From: Dugong dugon
Taxonomy: Eukaryota; Chordata; Mammalia; Sirenia; Dugongidae
Direction: 5' to 3'
Length of the DNA: 64,000 bases
Assembly: GCA_030035585.1 (NCBI GenBank)
Contig: CM057462.1
Coordinates: 142,812,734 to 142,876,733 of the forward strand
The translations under genes were made by a program, and so were the position numbers. The notes below the pieces were generated by a model that saw only the letters and a list, made by a program, of their open reading frames with translations, was not told the origin of the DNA and did no database searches. Positions within the stretch are counted from its first letter, which is position 1, and each line of letters begins with the position of its first letter. Shown here one piece after another: positions 24,111-35,634 of this stretch.

Positions 24111-24436
24111 TAGTTTTTAATACATTTTATAATTACATTATTTAAGAATATAAAGTAAATTCTGAATATTCTTCCTAGAAAATATGTGTAAGTAGGAACA
24201 GAATTAGAAAATTTCCTTAACAATTTGAGAACTTTCACAAGAACTTTGTTTAACCTTAGTCTAAAAGCCTCACAACAGGACGATGTTCAAGAACACTTCT
24301 AGTTCTATAACATACTATGATTGTGTTAAAGTAAAACCAGGGAGTACCTGATAAATAGTTTCTCCTTACAGGCACTGATGGGGTCAGCAATAATCAAATG
24401 CTAACTCCTCGTTTGCCTATCTAAATTTGATTCTAT

Positions 24437-24646
24437 GAAGAGTAGCCATCAAGTTGATTCCCACTCATAGAGACCCCATGTGTTTCAGAGTAGAAATGCA
24501 CTCACTCCATAGGGTTTTCAATATCTTTGATCTTTCAGAGGTAGATCACCAGGCATTTCTTCTGAGGCACCTCTGGGTGGATTCTTACCGCCAACCTTTT
24601 GTCTAGTAGCTGAGAACTTAGCCATTTGTGTCACCCAGGACTTCCC
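24437..24646 (-). mobile_element. AfroSINE (long type)
   Basis: Plus strand shows the reverse complement: CATCAAGTTGATTCCCACTC tail, CATAGGGTTTTCAAT, GGTAGATCACCAGGCATTTC, GAGGCACCTCTGGGTGG and GTCACCCAGGACTTCC head. A further 40-bp RTE/SINE-type tail scrap (GCTGTTGTTAGTTGCTGTCG) follows at about 24653-24695. Confidence 0.85.
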
Positions 24647-24764
24647 CATGATGCTGTTGTTAGTTGCTGTCGATTCAGTTGCTGTAGCTTCCCATATATA
24701 TCACTTCTGTTAGCTATGCTTTGTTTTTTAGTTTCATTAATTTCAATTAATTTATAGATTCCTA

Positions 24765-24870
24765 TACCTGAAGAGGATTTATATAACATCTAATCCAATT
24801 TGTTAATCTTACAACTTAGGAAACTGAGGCTCTGCACCAAAGATATTCGACCTTCAAAAGATTCCAAAGG
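24765..24870 (-). mobile_element. Ancient mammalian SINE fragment (MIR-like)
   Basis: CATCTAATCCAATTTGTTAA followed by AGGAAACTGAGGCTC is a common ancient mammalian repeat block. Too short to assign precisely. Confidence 0.45.
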
Positions 24871-25109
24871 TCCCCTTAGGCTAGTGCTGTTTTTACACAT
24901 CATATTAAAGTACTCACTGGTTGCTTAGGGTTGTGCTGGTAAATTTGAGGGATGCGTTAAAAAGCTGTTTGGGACTGAAACTCTTTCCTCAGTTAGGTTA
25001 CAATATTACTGGGGAAGACAATACTTACTTAACACATGAATTCATCAGATAAATGACAATGGCATCTTAATAATTTTAAACTTACATTTTCACGAAGTAT
25101 GGTGTAGAT

Positions 25110-25339
25110 CAAGGGTTGAAAAACTAAGGTCCACGGGCCAAATCAGGCCAAATCAGGTTCATCAGTGATTTTTGCAAATTAAGTGTTATCAGAGAACAAC
25201 CACATTTGTTCACTTATGTATTGTCTATGACTGCTTTCATGCTACAACAGCAGAAATGAGTTGTGACAGAGGCTGTATAGGCAACATATATTTACATATT
25301 CACTATCTGACCTTTTACCAAAAAACTTTGCCAATACAT
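25110..25339 (+). mobile_element. Non-autonomous hAT transposon (MITE)
   Basis: Complete short element. It starts CAAGGGTTGAAAAACTAAGG and ends CTTTGCCAATACATG, imperfect terminal inverted repeats of about 16 bp. Inside are GGTCCACGGGCCAAATCAGG, TGCTTTCATGCTACAACAG and ACCTTTTACCAAAA, as in the widespread mammalian class whose ends read CAGGGGTCAGCAAACT. The flanks GTGTAGAT (25102-25109) and ATATAGAT (25340-25347) are an 8-bp duplication with two mismatches, the length hAT transposase makes. No transposase is encoded. Confidence 0.85.
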
Positions 25340-26732
25340 GATATAGATAGTAGCAGATATTGAGAAGGAAAATTGTTGTGATTTGCTAAATTTACATTGA
25401 AATTTGTCTCACCTTTGGGATGAAGACATAGTGAGTGTAACTTCAGTCAATTCCAGAGTTTGAACTACATGTGTATTATTGTAAATCAACACAAGAATTT
25501 AGATCAATATTTTAATGTACCTTTTATATGTATATATATATATCTTTTATGAATGAACATTTTGCTTGTTGTTTGAGTTACACGTTAATGAGACAAGGTT
25601 CCTATCCTTAAAGACTGATATTCTACTTGAGACAGTAAACACATAAAGTGATATTAATCCATGAATATGTTTAAAAAAATCAAAGGTTGCACAAGATGTT
25701 TGTTGCAGAAAATTGCACAAACTGTGGGATAGTGTGGCCATGATTGGCAAGGTTTTTAAGGGTTCATCTCATTTTTTGACACATCTCATTCTCATGTAAA
25801 TTAAAATGCAAAAACTTACCTGTGTTAAAATTGGGAAAGACAAAATTTTTTTTTAAGAAAAAGGATGGAAATTTACTGTTATAATGCATATACTATTGCT
25901 ATAAAGACATAAAATTTCTATAACATTAGTAAATCCACAGTCGGTAATTAAACTTTCTGCATTTTCTGTTAAATAATTTTGTTCATCTATATATTATTAG
26001 GTTAGTGTTACTTCAGAAGGGAGAGTTTTCTAGGAGTTTAAAAATTTTAACAGAAACAGCTAAGGAATATTTTATATAAATTATCGTGTTTAACTTATAT
26101 TCACAGTAATATAGGCAATGCCATGTATTAAGTCAGTGATTACACAGTATCAACCTTGTCCCTTGGTTGACACACATTCACTTAACTTATATGACTATAT
26201 CTAGTTTGGTGTTCAGTAATATGTTACATAAACTAAAAACCTTATACCAGATCATATGTTCTAATATGATATGATTCTGATCTCAACACTTAAATATATA
26301 ATTCAGGCCAAAGTGGTTAATGCTTAAGTAAACAATGTGTTCCAGTAAATCCTGAATTGATAAGATAATGTCTTTCTTTGTATTACGTTTTAAGCATGAT
26401 TCACAAATGTCTGCTTTACTGTTCTTTGAACTGTGACATTTTCATTGGCCACAATATAATATAATGTTTGATTTATTATCAGGTTAAACTTTTCCAAACA
26501 AATCCTGATAGAACATCTTGTTAAACTAAATAAATCCTTTACTGAAAAAGACCACCAGTAATTTATGGAGCAGTTCAAGTAAATTATTTTAAATATATCC
26601 TTGCTTTTACAATAGAATCTTTGGGACAAAAAAGTTTTCTTCTCATATAAAGACATACTTAAAATATATCAATTAAATCACTTTCAGTTACAGACAATGA
26701 GATAATATGCATTTTAATTTTGCATGGCTGTA
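25340..26732. other. Unassigned AT-rich DNA
   Basis: No recognisable gene or repeat; a short TA run occurs near 25530-25545. Confidence 0.55.
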
Positions 26733-26757
26733 CTAATTTTTTTTTTATTGTACTTCA

Positions 26758-27095
26758 GATGAAGGCTTACAGAACAAATAGTTTCTCATGGAACAGAAGT
26801 ACACATGTTGTTTTATCACATTGGTTAATACCCCACAACATATCAACCCTCTAACTTCTCAAAGTCTTTTTTCTATTTTTTTTTGATAAAAATACACATA
26901 GCCAAAGATACACCATTTCAAAAATTTCTACATGCACAGTTCAGTGACACTGACTATGCTCTTTGAATCGTGCTGTTATTCTCATTTAAGATGAGGGCTT
27001 ACAGAACAAAATAGTTTCTCATTTAACAGTTACTACAAATGTTGCCCTATGACAATGGTTAACAATCTCACAACACATCAACAATATCCTTACTC
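26758..27095 (-). repeat. Duplicated L1 3' end within the 3'UTR
   Basis: Two copies of one segment: AGATGAAGGCTTACAGAACA at 26758-26860 and AGATGAGGGCTTACAGAACA at 26989-27095. Between them lie a T-tract (26878-26885) and a module at about 26888-26985 (GATACACCATTTCAAAAATT, CAGTTCAGTGACACTG) that resembles the classic L1M 3' terminus. The L1 at 44.5 kb has the same arrangement; the L1 at 49.7 kb has a single copy. Confidence 0.88.
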
Positions 27096-27902
27096 AACCT
27101 TGGTTCCCTATCACCAGCTTTCCTGTCCCCTTCTGCCTTCTGGCCCTTCTCACTGGACTCTTGTACTTCGTTAGTCTCATTTAGTTTTACGGGGCTGTCC
27201 ACTCCCAGGCTGAACAGTGAACCTCAGAGATAACTTCACCACTGAGCTAAAAGGGTGTCTGGGGGCCATACTCTCGAGATTTGTCCAGTCTCCTTTAGGC
27301 CAGTAAATCTGGTCTTTTTTTTTTTTGTGAGTTAGAATTATGCTCTACATCCTTCTCCAGCTCTGTGCAGAACCCTCAGTTGTGATCCTGGTCAGAGCAG
27401 TCAGTGGTGGTAGCCGGGCACCATCGAGCTGTACTGGACTCAGTCCGGTGGAGGCCTTGGTAGCTGTGGACAATTAGTCTTTTGGACTACTCTTCTCCTT
27501 GTATCCTGTTCTCTTCATTCTCCCTTGCTCCCGAAGGGATAAGACCAGTGGAGTATCTTAGATGGCCGCTCACAGGCTTTTAAGACCACAGACACTACTC
27601 ACCAAGGAAGAATGTAGAGCATTGGCTTTATAAGCTCTGTCATGCTAATTGAGCTAGATGTTCCCCAAGACCATGGTCCCCACAGCCATCTGCCCAGCAA
27701 TTCAGTCCCTCAGGGAGTTTGGATGTGTCTATGAGGCTTCCATGACCTTTCCTAGTACAAGTTGTGCTGGTTTCTCCTGTATTGTGTACTGTCTCATGCT
27801 TCACCCAAGATACCACTTATCTATTATCTATTTAGTATTTCCCCTCCCCACCCCTCCCAACAAAGATTGTTACATTTTGTGTGTGAACTTTTCCATGGGT
27901 TT

Positions 27903-30900
27903 TTACAATAGACGTCTCATACAATATTTATCCTTTTGTGATTGAATTATTTCACTCAGCATAATGTCCTCCAGTTTCATCCATGTTATGAGATGCTTCA
28001 CAGATTCATTGTTGTTCTTTCTCGTTGCGTAGTACTCCATTGTGTCTATGTACCATAGTTTGTTTATCCATTCATCTGTTGATGGGCATCTAGGTTGTTT
28101 CCATCGTTTTGCTATTGTGAACAATGCTGCCATGAACATAGGTGTGCATATGTCTATTCGAGTGACGACTCTTATTTCTCAAGGATATATTCCTAGGAGT
28201 GGGATTGCTGGATCGAATGGTATGTCTATTTCTAGCTTTCTGAGGAAGCACCATATCATTTTCCAAAATGGTTGTATCATTTTGCATGCCCACCAGTGGT
28301 GCATAAGAGTTCCCATCTCCCCGCAGCCCCTCCGAGATTTGTTATTTCCAGTGTTTTTGATTCGTGCCAGTAATCCTGGGGTGAGATGGTATCTCGTTGT
28401 GGTTTTAATTTACATTTCTATAATGGCTAGTGCTTGCGAGCATTTCCTCATGTGTCTGTTGGCCATTTGAATGTATTCTTTAGTGAAGTGTCTGTTTATT
28501 TCCTTTGCCCATTTTTTAATAGGATTATTTGTCTTTTTGTTGTAGAGGCATTCGATTTTCTTGTAGATTATGGTGATTAAAACTTTGTCTGACTTGTACT
28601 GTCCAAAAATTTTTTTCCGGTCTGTAGGTTCTCTTTTTACTCTTTTGGTGAAGTCTTTTGAAGAGCATAGGTGTTTGATTTTTAGAAGATTCCAGTTATC
28701 TAGCTTTTCTGTTGGGGTTTGTGCGTTGATGGTTATGGATTGTATCCTGTTAATGCCGTGTATTAAGGCATGCAGTGTTGATCCTATATTTTCTTCTATG
28801 AACTTTATAGTTTTAGGCTTTATATTCATGTCTTTGATCCATTTTGCAGTAGTTTTTGTATACGGTGTGAGGTATGGGTCCTGTTTCATTTTTTTGCAGA
28901 TTGATATCCAGTTTTGCGAGCACCAGTTGTTAAAAAGACTGTCTTTTCCCCATTTGATGGACTTTGGGCTCTTGTCGAAGATCAGGTGACCGTAGGTTGA
29001 GGGATTTACATCTGGGTTCTCAATTCTGTTCCATTGGTCAATGTGTCTGTTGTTGTACCAGTACCAGGCTGTTTTGACTACTGTAGCTGTATAGTAGATT
29101 CTGAAGTCAGGTAGTGTGAGTCCTCCAACTTTATTCTTCTTCTTCAGTAGTGCTTTACTTATTTGGGGCTTCATCCCTTTCCATATAAAGTTAATGATTA
29201 GTTTTTCCATCTCTTTGAGGAATGTTGTTGGTATTTGGATCGGGATTGCATTGTATTTGTAAATTGCTTTGGGTAGAATTGCCATTTTCACAATGTTGAG
29301 TCTGCCTATCCATGAGCATGGTATGTTTTTCCATTTATGTAGATCCCTTTGGGTTTCTTGCAGTAGTGTTTTGTAGTTTTCTTTGCATAGGTCTTTTACA
29401 TTCCTGGTCAGATTTATTCCTAAGTATTTTATCTTTTTAGGGGCTATTGAAAATGGTATTGTTTTCCTGATTTCGTTTTCTTCGTTCTCCTTACTGGTGT
29501 ATAGGAATCCAACTGATTTTTGAATGTTTATCTTGTATCCTGCTACTCTGCTGAATCTTTCTATTAGTTCCAGTAGATTTCTCATGGAGTCTAGGGTTTT
29601 CTGTGTATAGTATCATACCATCTGCAAACAGGAACAGTTTAACTTCTTCATTACCAGTTTGGATGCCATTGATTTCTTTTTCTTGCCTTATTGCTCAAGC
29701 TAGAACTTCCAGCACAATGTTAGATAGGAGTGGTGATAAAGGGCATCCTTGTCTTGTTCCTGTTTTCAAGGGGAATGTTTTCAGCCTCTCTCCATTAAGA
29801 ATGATGTTGGCCGTTGGTTTTGCATAGATGTCCTTTATTATGTTGAGAAATTTCCCTTCTATACCTATTTGATTGAGAGTTTTTATCAGGAATGGGTGTT
29901 GGACTTTGTCAAATGCCTTTTATGCATCGATTGAGATGATAATGTGTTTCTTTTCTTTTCTTTTATTTATGTGGTGGATTAGGTTGATTGATTTCCTAAT
30001 GTTGAACCATCCTTGCATACCTGGTATGAATCCTACTTGGTCGTGGTGTATTATTTTTTTGATATGATGCTGAACTCTATTGGCTAGAATTTTGTTGAGA
30101 ATTTTTGCATCTATATTCATGAGAGATATCGGTCTGTTTTTCTATTTTTGTGACGTCTTTGCTTGGTTTTGGTATCAGCATTATGCTGGCTTCATAGAAT
30201 GAATTTGGATGTGCTGCTTCCTCTTCTATGCTCTGAAATAGCTTGAGTAGTACTGGTACAAGTTCTTCTGCTAATGTTTTGTAGAATTCTCCAGTGAAGC
30301 CATCTGGGCCAGGCCTTTTTTTGCTTGGGTTTTTTTTTATTACCTTTTCCATCTCTTCTCTTGTTATGGGTCTGTTCACATTTTCAACATCACTTTGTTG
30401 TAGTTTGGGTAGGCCGTGTGTTTCTAGAAATTTATTCATTTCCTCTAGGTTTTCAAATTTGTTGGAGTATAGTTGTTCATAATATTCTGTTATAATTCTT
30501 TTTATTTCCATTGGGTCTATTGTAATGTCCCCCATTTCATTTCTTCTTTGGGTTATCTGTGCCTTCTGCTGTTTTTCTTTTGTCTGTCTGGCCAGTGGTT
30601 TGTCGATTTTGTTGATTCTTTCAAAGAACCAACTTTTGGTTTCGTTGATTCTTTGTATTGTTTTTCTGTTCTCTATTTCATTTATTTCTGCTCCGATCTT
30701 TACTATTTCCTTTCTTCCTGTGGTTGTAGGCTTTTTTTGCTGTTCTCTTTCTATTTGTTAAAGTTCTGTAGTTAATGTTTTGATTTTGTCCCTTTCTTCT
30801 TTTTTGATATGTGCATCTATTGCTATAAATTGTCCTCTGTGGACTACCTTTGCTGTATCCCAAAGGTTTTGGTATGATCTGTTTTCATTCTCATTTGATT

Positions 30901-31731
30901 CTAGGAATTTTTTGATTCCATCTCTGATTTCTTCTATTACCCACTGATGTGTAAGCAGGGTATTATTCAGTTACCATGTAGTTGATTTTTTTTCCTTGCT
31001 CTTTCTTGTGTTAATTTCTACCTTGATGGCATTGTGGTAAGAGAAGATACTTTGGATTATCTCATTGTTTTGGATCTTGTTGAGGATTTCTCTGTGGCCT
31101 AAGATGTGGTCTATTCTGGAGAACGTTCCATGTGCATTGGAAAAGAATGTGTACTTCTGTACTTTGTAGCAGTTGGATGGAGTGTTCTACATATGTCTAT
31201 GAGGTCCAGTTGGCTGATTGTGCCCTTTAGGTCTTCTGTATCTTTGCTGAGTTTCTTCTTAGTTGTTCTTTTCTTTACTGAGAGTGGTGTGTTGAAGTCT
31301 TCTACTGTTATTGTGGAACTGTCAATTTCTCTTTTCAGTGTTGTTAGAGTTTGTTTTATGTATTTTAGAGCCCTGTCATTGGGTGTGTAGATCTTTCTTA
31401 TGGTTATGTCTTCTTGATGGATCATCCCCTTAATCATTATATAGTGTCCTTCTTTGTCTTTTATGGTAGGTTTCATTTTAAAGCCTATTTTATCTGAGAT
31501 TAGAATTGCCACTCCAGCTCTTTTTTGGTAGTTGTTAGCTTGATATAATTTTTTCCAACCTTTGACTTTTAATAAATTCACATCTTTGTTTCTAAGGTGT
31601 GTCTCTTGTAGACAGCATATTGATGGATACAGTTTTCTTATCCATTCTGTCACTCTCTGTCTCTTTATGGGTGCATTGAGTCCATTTACATTAAGTGTAA
31701 TGATTGATACTTGTGGGTTTGTTGTTGTCAT
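27903..31731 (-). pseudogene. L1 ORF2 (endonuclease-reverse transcriptase), decayed
   Basis: About 1,276 codons span, near the usual L1 ORF2 length. N-terminal endonuclease (31731-31111) keeps LNVNGLNAPIKR, the CCLQETHL box with its Glu, and GHYIMIKG; the usual GDFNTPLS box reads EDFNTPLS here, and a frameshift follows. Fingers/palm pieces lie at 30535-30077 ([14 protein letters not shown]) and 30120-29920 ([12 protein letters not shown]). At the catalytic box (29628-29617) FADD has become FADG, removing the second metal-binding Asp. The thumb and C-terminal region is open for 391 codons (29585-28410). The C-terminus (28139-27903) ends normally. ORF2 normally nicks DNA and copies L1 RNA at the nick. 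Confidence 0.92.
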
Positions 31732-32152
31732 TTTTTAGTGCTTTTTTTTTGTGGTGCTGACGTTTTCTTTGTTCTTCTTACTCTCTTGTGCTGAGTTACT
31801 TTTGTTTGTGGATTTTTTTTTTTTCTTTTTTTTTTGTTTTTGTAGCTTTTGTTTTTGTTGAGACTTTATGTTTTTCCTCTTTTTTTTAATGATTATGTTT
31901 GTTAACTTTCTTTGTGGTTACCATAAATTTTACCCTTATCTTTCTAAGTTTGAAGCAGTATAATACCATTACTTGGTATCGCCTTGCCTGCAAGCTTCTA
32001 TACCTAAGCCGTTTATCCCCTGTTTTATCATTTTGATGTTGTTTTCATTTACTGATTAACTGCTCTGATTCCCTGTTGTATTTCTTTTGGTTTTGGATAG
32101 TCCTCGAGAGTTCATTTCCTGGATTGGTATCTGGCTGGTACAATCCTGCGTC

Positions 32153-33140
32153 CTAGGTTCTGCCTGTGAGCTGAAGCTGTTTGTCCTCAGATCGTAGAAC
32201 TCCCTTTAATAATTCTTGTAAGTTTGGTTTGACTTTTACATATTCCCTTATTTTCTGTTTATCTGGAAATGACCTAATTTCGCCATCAAATTTGAATGAG
32301 AGTTTTGCAGGATATATTATTCTTGGCTGTCAATTTTTTTTCTTTCAAGATTTTATATATGTCATGCCATTGCCTTCTTGCCTGAATGGTTTCTGCCGAA
32401 TAATCTGAGCTTAGTCTTATTGTTTCTCCTCTGTATGTGACTTCTTGTTTTTCATGAGCTGCTCTGAGGATTCTTTGCTTGTCTTTGGTTTTGGCGAGTG
32501 TGAATATGATATGCCTTGATGATTTTCCTGTGGGGTCTCTTCTATATGGGGTTCGTTGAGCTTCTTGGATGGCCAGCTTTTCATCTTTCATAATATTGGG
32601 GAAGTTTTCTGTCAGCAGTTCCTCAGTGATTCTCTCTGTGTTTTCTGTTTTCTCCTTCTGTTCTGGAATTCCAATCACTCAAAGGTTTATGCATTTGATT
32701 GTGTCCCACATAACTCTCAGAGTCTCTTCCTTTTTTTTTTTTTTGTTCTTTTTTCTGAGTTTTCCTGAAACAGAGTTGTATCCAAGTGTTTGTCTTCAAT
32801 TCCACTGATCCTGTCTTCCACAGTTTCAAATCTGCTTCTCAGTCTTTCTATGACATCGTCCATTTCTGAAATCTTGTTTATCTTTTGGATTTTCTAATTG
32901 TTGTATTTGTATAATTTCTAGTTGTGATGTTATTTTGGCATTTTGCTCCTGCATTATTTTCCTAAACTCTTCCGATTTTTTGTCTGTATTTTCCATGAAT
33001 TTGTCTATTTTTTCCTCACGTTTGTCAGCTGTTTGCATCAGTTCTTGGAGAATTATGAGTATTAGAGATTTGAATTCCCTATCAGGTAGTTCTAGTGCAT
33101 TTTCTTTCAGAGGAGAGCCATCTGGTGTTTTTTTTTGAAC
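32153..33140 (-). pseudogene. L1 ORF1 (RNA-binding coiled-coil protein), decayed
   Basis: A coiled-coil-type segment (33038-32826, rich in K, E and Q) is followed by frameshifts in an A-rich stretch near 32740. The RRM and C-terminal domain (32678-32286) has ENFPNIMKDEKLAIQEAQRT, SRHIIFTLAKTKDKQRILRA and SSDYSAETIQARRQW. A further shift separates the last part, which ends at 32153. The start is unclear because no ATG stays in frame. ORF1 trimers coat L1 RNA. Confidence 0.88.
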
Positions 33141-33239
33141 TTCTACTGGAACTATCCTGTCCTGTTTTTGTAAATATTTTGTTACTGTCTGCTGTCTTCA
33201 CGGCATTCAGTGATTATTTTTCTCGTTTATTGATTGTAG

Positions 33240-35109
33240 ATTTGTTTGTTTCATCCTTTTTTTAAAAAAAAATTGACTATGTCTGAGCAGGTGGACTGTG
33301 TGTTCTCTGTTGTTTGCTCATCTGTGGCACAATACTTTTCACCTCCTTCTTCAACTGGCAGGGTCAGTCACTCAGATATGGTATGGCAGGGCAGGTCTAG
33401 CTGAAGAGGAGTTACTGGGAAGGGTTGTTTATGGCACTTAGTACAACAACCAGAGCTGGTCTGTAATCAGTGTGGGGCAGTTTCCAGTAGGCCGTGCCTG
33501 TGTTGCTTGGTGGTGTGATGTCCAGCACTCAGTGCAGTTAAGCAGGATGCAGTGGGGAGTTTGTTATGTGTGGAGCTAAGATGGATATGGGAGAGGGGAA
33601 AGAGGAACAGGAGCCAAAAACATACAAACAAACAAAAAAGAATGCTAGGGGAGCTTTCCTTTGGAGTGGAGAGATGAGAGACTATGAAATGGAGAAAAAC
33701 AGAAAGGAGAGGAGGAAGAAAAGTAAAGAATGAATAAATAAGAATCAGAAAGGTTAAAGAACCACAAATTTCCCAGGGATCCCACCGATGCAGCTATGAG
33801 GTCTGGGGAAGTCACTCTCAGGTGTTGCAATACAGCCTGGGTATAAGGCGTAGAGGTATACAATGCTAGGTATTCAGGGAACAGAAAGAGAAGGAAGATA
33901 TAAAGAGATGAGAAACTAAGCAATGAAGATAGAAAAAAAAGGAAAAAGAGGAAAAAGAAAACAAAACAAATTAAAAAAAAAAAAAGCAACAAGAAAAGCC
34001 CCCAAAGATACAGAAAAAAAAAAAAAAAAGCCAACATAAAAAGAAATGCTCTCAGGGATCCCTCTGCACATCTGTAGAAGCTGAAGGGGAGTCTCCCTGC
34101 CACGCAGCTCAGCCTGGCCAGAAAGGGCTCCCAACTGAAGAAAAGGAAAAGAAAACAAACAAACAATTCAAAACAAACAAACAAACAAAAGCCCCTGGAT
34201 CCCACCAGAGCAGCAGCCCAAACCGGGAAGCAGCTCCACACTCAAAAGGAGCTCTGCATCCCCTCAGGAAGAAGCAAAGATGGCGCATGGAGTCAGGTAC
34301 TTGAGTGAAGGGAGGGGGAGGTGGTGAGAGGCAAGTAAGAAGTCAAAAGAAACCGAAAAGGAAAAGCAACACTAGCAGTCAACAAATGGCACTCAGAGAG
34401 CCAGCTAGTGCTGGCTGGTGTTTCTGGACAAGAGACTGTGTCTGTGGGAGGCAGTGGGGGCTGAGTGTGGGTGAAGAAGGGTAGAGGGTGGGAAAGCGTA
34501 TATCACAAATTACCAAGCTCTGCATCCCCTCAGGAAGAAGCAAAGATGGTGCACAGAGCAAGGTACTTGAGCTAAAGGAGGGAGAGGTGGGGAGAGGTAA
34601 GGAAGAAATAAAAAGAAAAAAAAAGCAACACCAGCAGCCAACAAATGGCACTCAGACAGCCACCCGTTCGGGTGTGTGGAATCCGAGCAGCCGCTGTTTC
34701 CCGTTCAAGAGACTGTGGCCGCGGGAAGCAGAGGAGGCCGAGTCAGGGTGAAGAAGGGTGCGGGGTGGGAAAGTGTATATAACCAATTACCAGTTGTTTT
34801 GTCTCCCGTTGGAAGCTCCATGAGGCTGCTTTCTTGTACCCCCTGTTTGCTGGTCTCTGACAGGAGTCCAACATGGCTGATCCACACTGTGTGAGCTGGT
34901 AGGGGACCTGTGCAAGAATCTCTCCGCGCTCTCCGTTCTGTGTCAGTTTTCTCACTCCATTTGGTGCTTGGCTGAGTTCTTTCTCTCTTCATTTGATGTT
35001 TTAGGGTTTCAGGATTGTTGTATTCTCTGTTCGGCTTAGTTTATCGGATCTTTGCTGTGGAGGGATGGTGTGGTGCTTTTGCCTAGATCACCATTTTGCC
35101 AGAAGTCCT
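33240..35109 (-). promoter_or_regulatory. Long repeated 5'UTR/promoter region of the minus-strand L1
   Basis: About 1.9 kb upstream of ORF1. It contains two 266-277 bp tandem units (34250-34792) and three shorter modules that each begin near a GGGATCCC or TGGATCCC site (33775, 34053, 34195), separated by A- and AAAC-rich spacers. The outer end has a CG-bearing stretch (34665-34745). The plus-strand L1 has an unrelated-looking 5'UTR. Tandem monomers in L1 5'UTRs are known to act as promoters in rodents; promoter function here is inferred from position only. Confidence 0.75.
34250..34792 (-). repeat. Two tandem monomers in the L1 5'UTR
   Basis: Copy 1 34250-34515 and copy 2 34516-34792. Both contain AGCTCTGCATCCCCTCAGGA, AGCAAAGATGG, AAGCAACAC-AGCAG, CAACAAATGGCACTCAGA, AAGAGACTGTG, GTGAAGAAGGGT and a GTATAT-AC-AATTACCA end. 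Copy 2 has more CpGs, so the copies have decayed unequally. Confidence 0.92.
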
Positions 35110-35123
35110 CTAATTTTTTTTTT

Positions 35124-35333
35124 AAAATGAAGTGAAGCTATTTCCTCACAGTCAAAGTAGGCTAAAAGTCCAAATTCAGGGTGTCAGCTCCAAGGGAAGT
35201 CTTTCTCTCTCTGTCGGCCTTCTCATCACTGTTCCCCTGGACTAGGAACTTCTCGGCACAAGGACCCCTGTCCAAAGGACGTGCTCTGCTCCTGGAACTG
35301 CTTTCTTGATGGTATGAGGTCCCCCTGTACTAA
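35124..35333 (-). mobile_element. MaLR LTR fragment
   Basis: Reverse complement of the central to 3' part of the LTR at 18035: TATTTCCTCACAGTCAAAGT, AGTCCAAATTCAGGGTGTCA, GGACTAGGAACTTCTC, CCAAAGGACGTGCTCTG and TTTCTTGATGGTATGAGGTC. Both LTR ends are missing. It abuts the L1 5' end. Confidence 0.85.
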
Positions 35334-35452
35334 TATTTTTGAAGAAGCTTCTGTAGTCATTGCCCATATCTGAAATCCAGAATGTTCTTGTAAAGTTTGT
35401 CAATAGTTGACCTATTGTTTATTCATATTTTTCTCTCTTTCAGAACAGATTT

Positions 35453-35634
35453 TGTTGTTATTAGGTGCAGTCAAGTCGGTTCTGACTCATAGTGACCCTG
35501 TGTACAACAGAATGAAACACTGCCCGGTCCTGTGACATCCTCACGGTCATTACCATGTTTCAGCCCATTGCTGCAGACACTGTGTGTCAATCCAACATGT
35601 TGAGGGTCTTCTCTGTTTTTGCTGACCATCTACT
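35453..35634 (-). mobile_element. RTE/BovB-like LINE 3' end
   Basis: TGTTGTTATTAGGTGCAGTC, GGTTCTGACTCATAGTGACC, CAACAGAATGAAACACTGCC and TGTTGAGGGTCTTC match the minus-strand 3' end of the RTE at 19.5 kb. Strongly 5'-truncated. Confidence 0.87.

Larger units (their letters stand above)
26747..35109 (-). mobile_element. Full-length L1 LINE, minus strand
   Basis: Runs from a 5' end of the GAGGACTTCTGGCAAAATGG type (35109) through a long 5'UTR (35109 to about 33240), ORF1 (about 33140-32153), ORF2 (31731-27903) and a 1.1 kb 3'UTR ending at a T-tract (A-tail) at 26747. CTAATTTTTTTTTTA occurs on both sides (26733-26747 and 35110-35124), a target duplication that merges with the tail. About 8.4 kb, longer than the other full-length copy because of its repeated 5'UTR and duplicated 3'UTR. 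Both ORFs have frameshifts, so the element is dead. Confidence 0.93.

Noticed and set aside
27658..27945. A 70-95 codon plus-strand frame beginning MFP-TM-PTA that recurs antisense to the L1 3'UTR at 27658, 45404 and 50392
   Set aside because: Comparing the 27658 and 45404 copies by eye, most base differences change the amino acid (K/E, A/T, R/K and others) and almost none are silent, so there is no sign of protein selection. The likeness follows from shared L1 descent.
28042..28989. Long plus-strand frames (142 and 139 codons) at 28042-28470 and 28570-28989
   Set aside because: They are antisense to the conserved L1 ORF2 C-terminal region, which explains their length.
33645..34241. A 198-codon Phe/Leu-rich minus-strand frame resembling a membrane protein
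   Set aside because: It lies in the A-rich/T-rich L1 5'UTR; the hydrophobicity comes from TTT and CTT codons in low-complexity DNA. No start context or homologue in the other L1.
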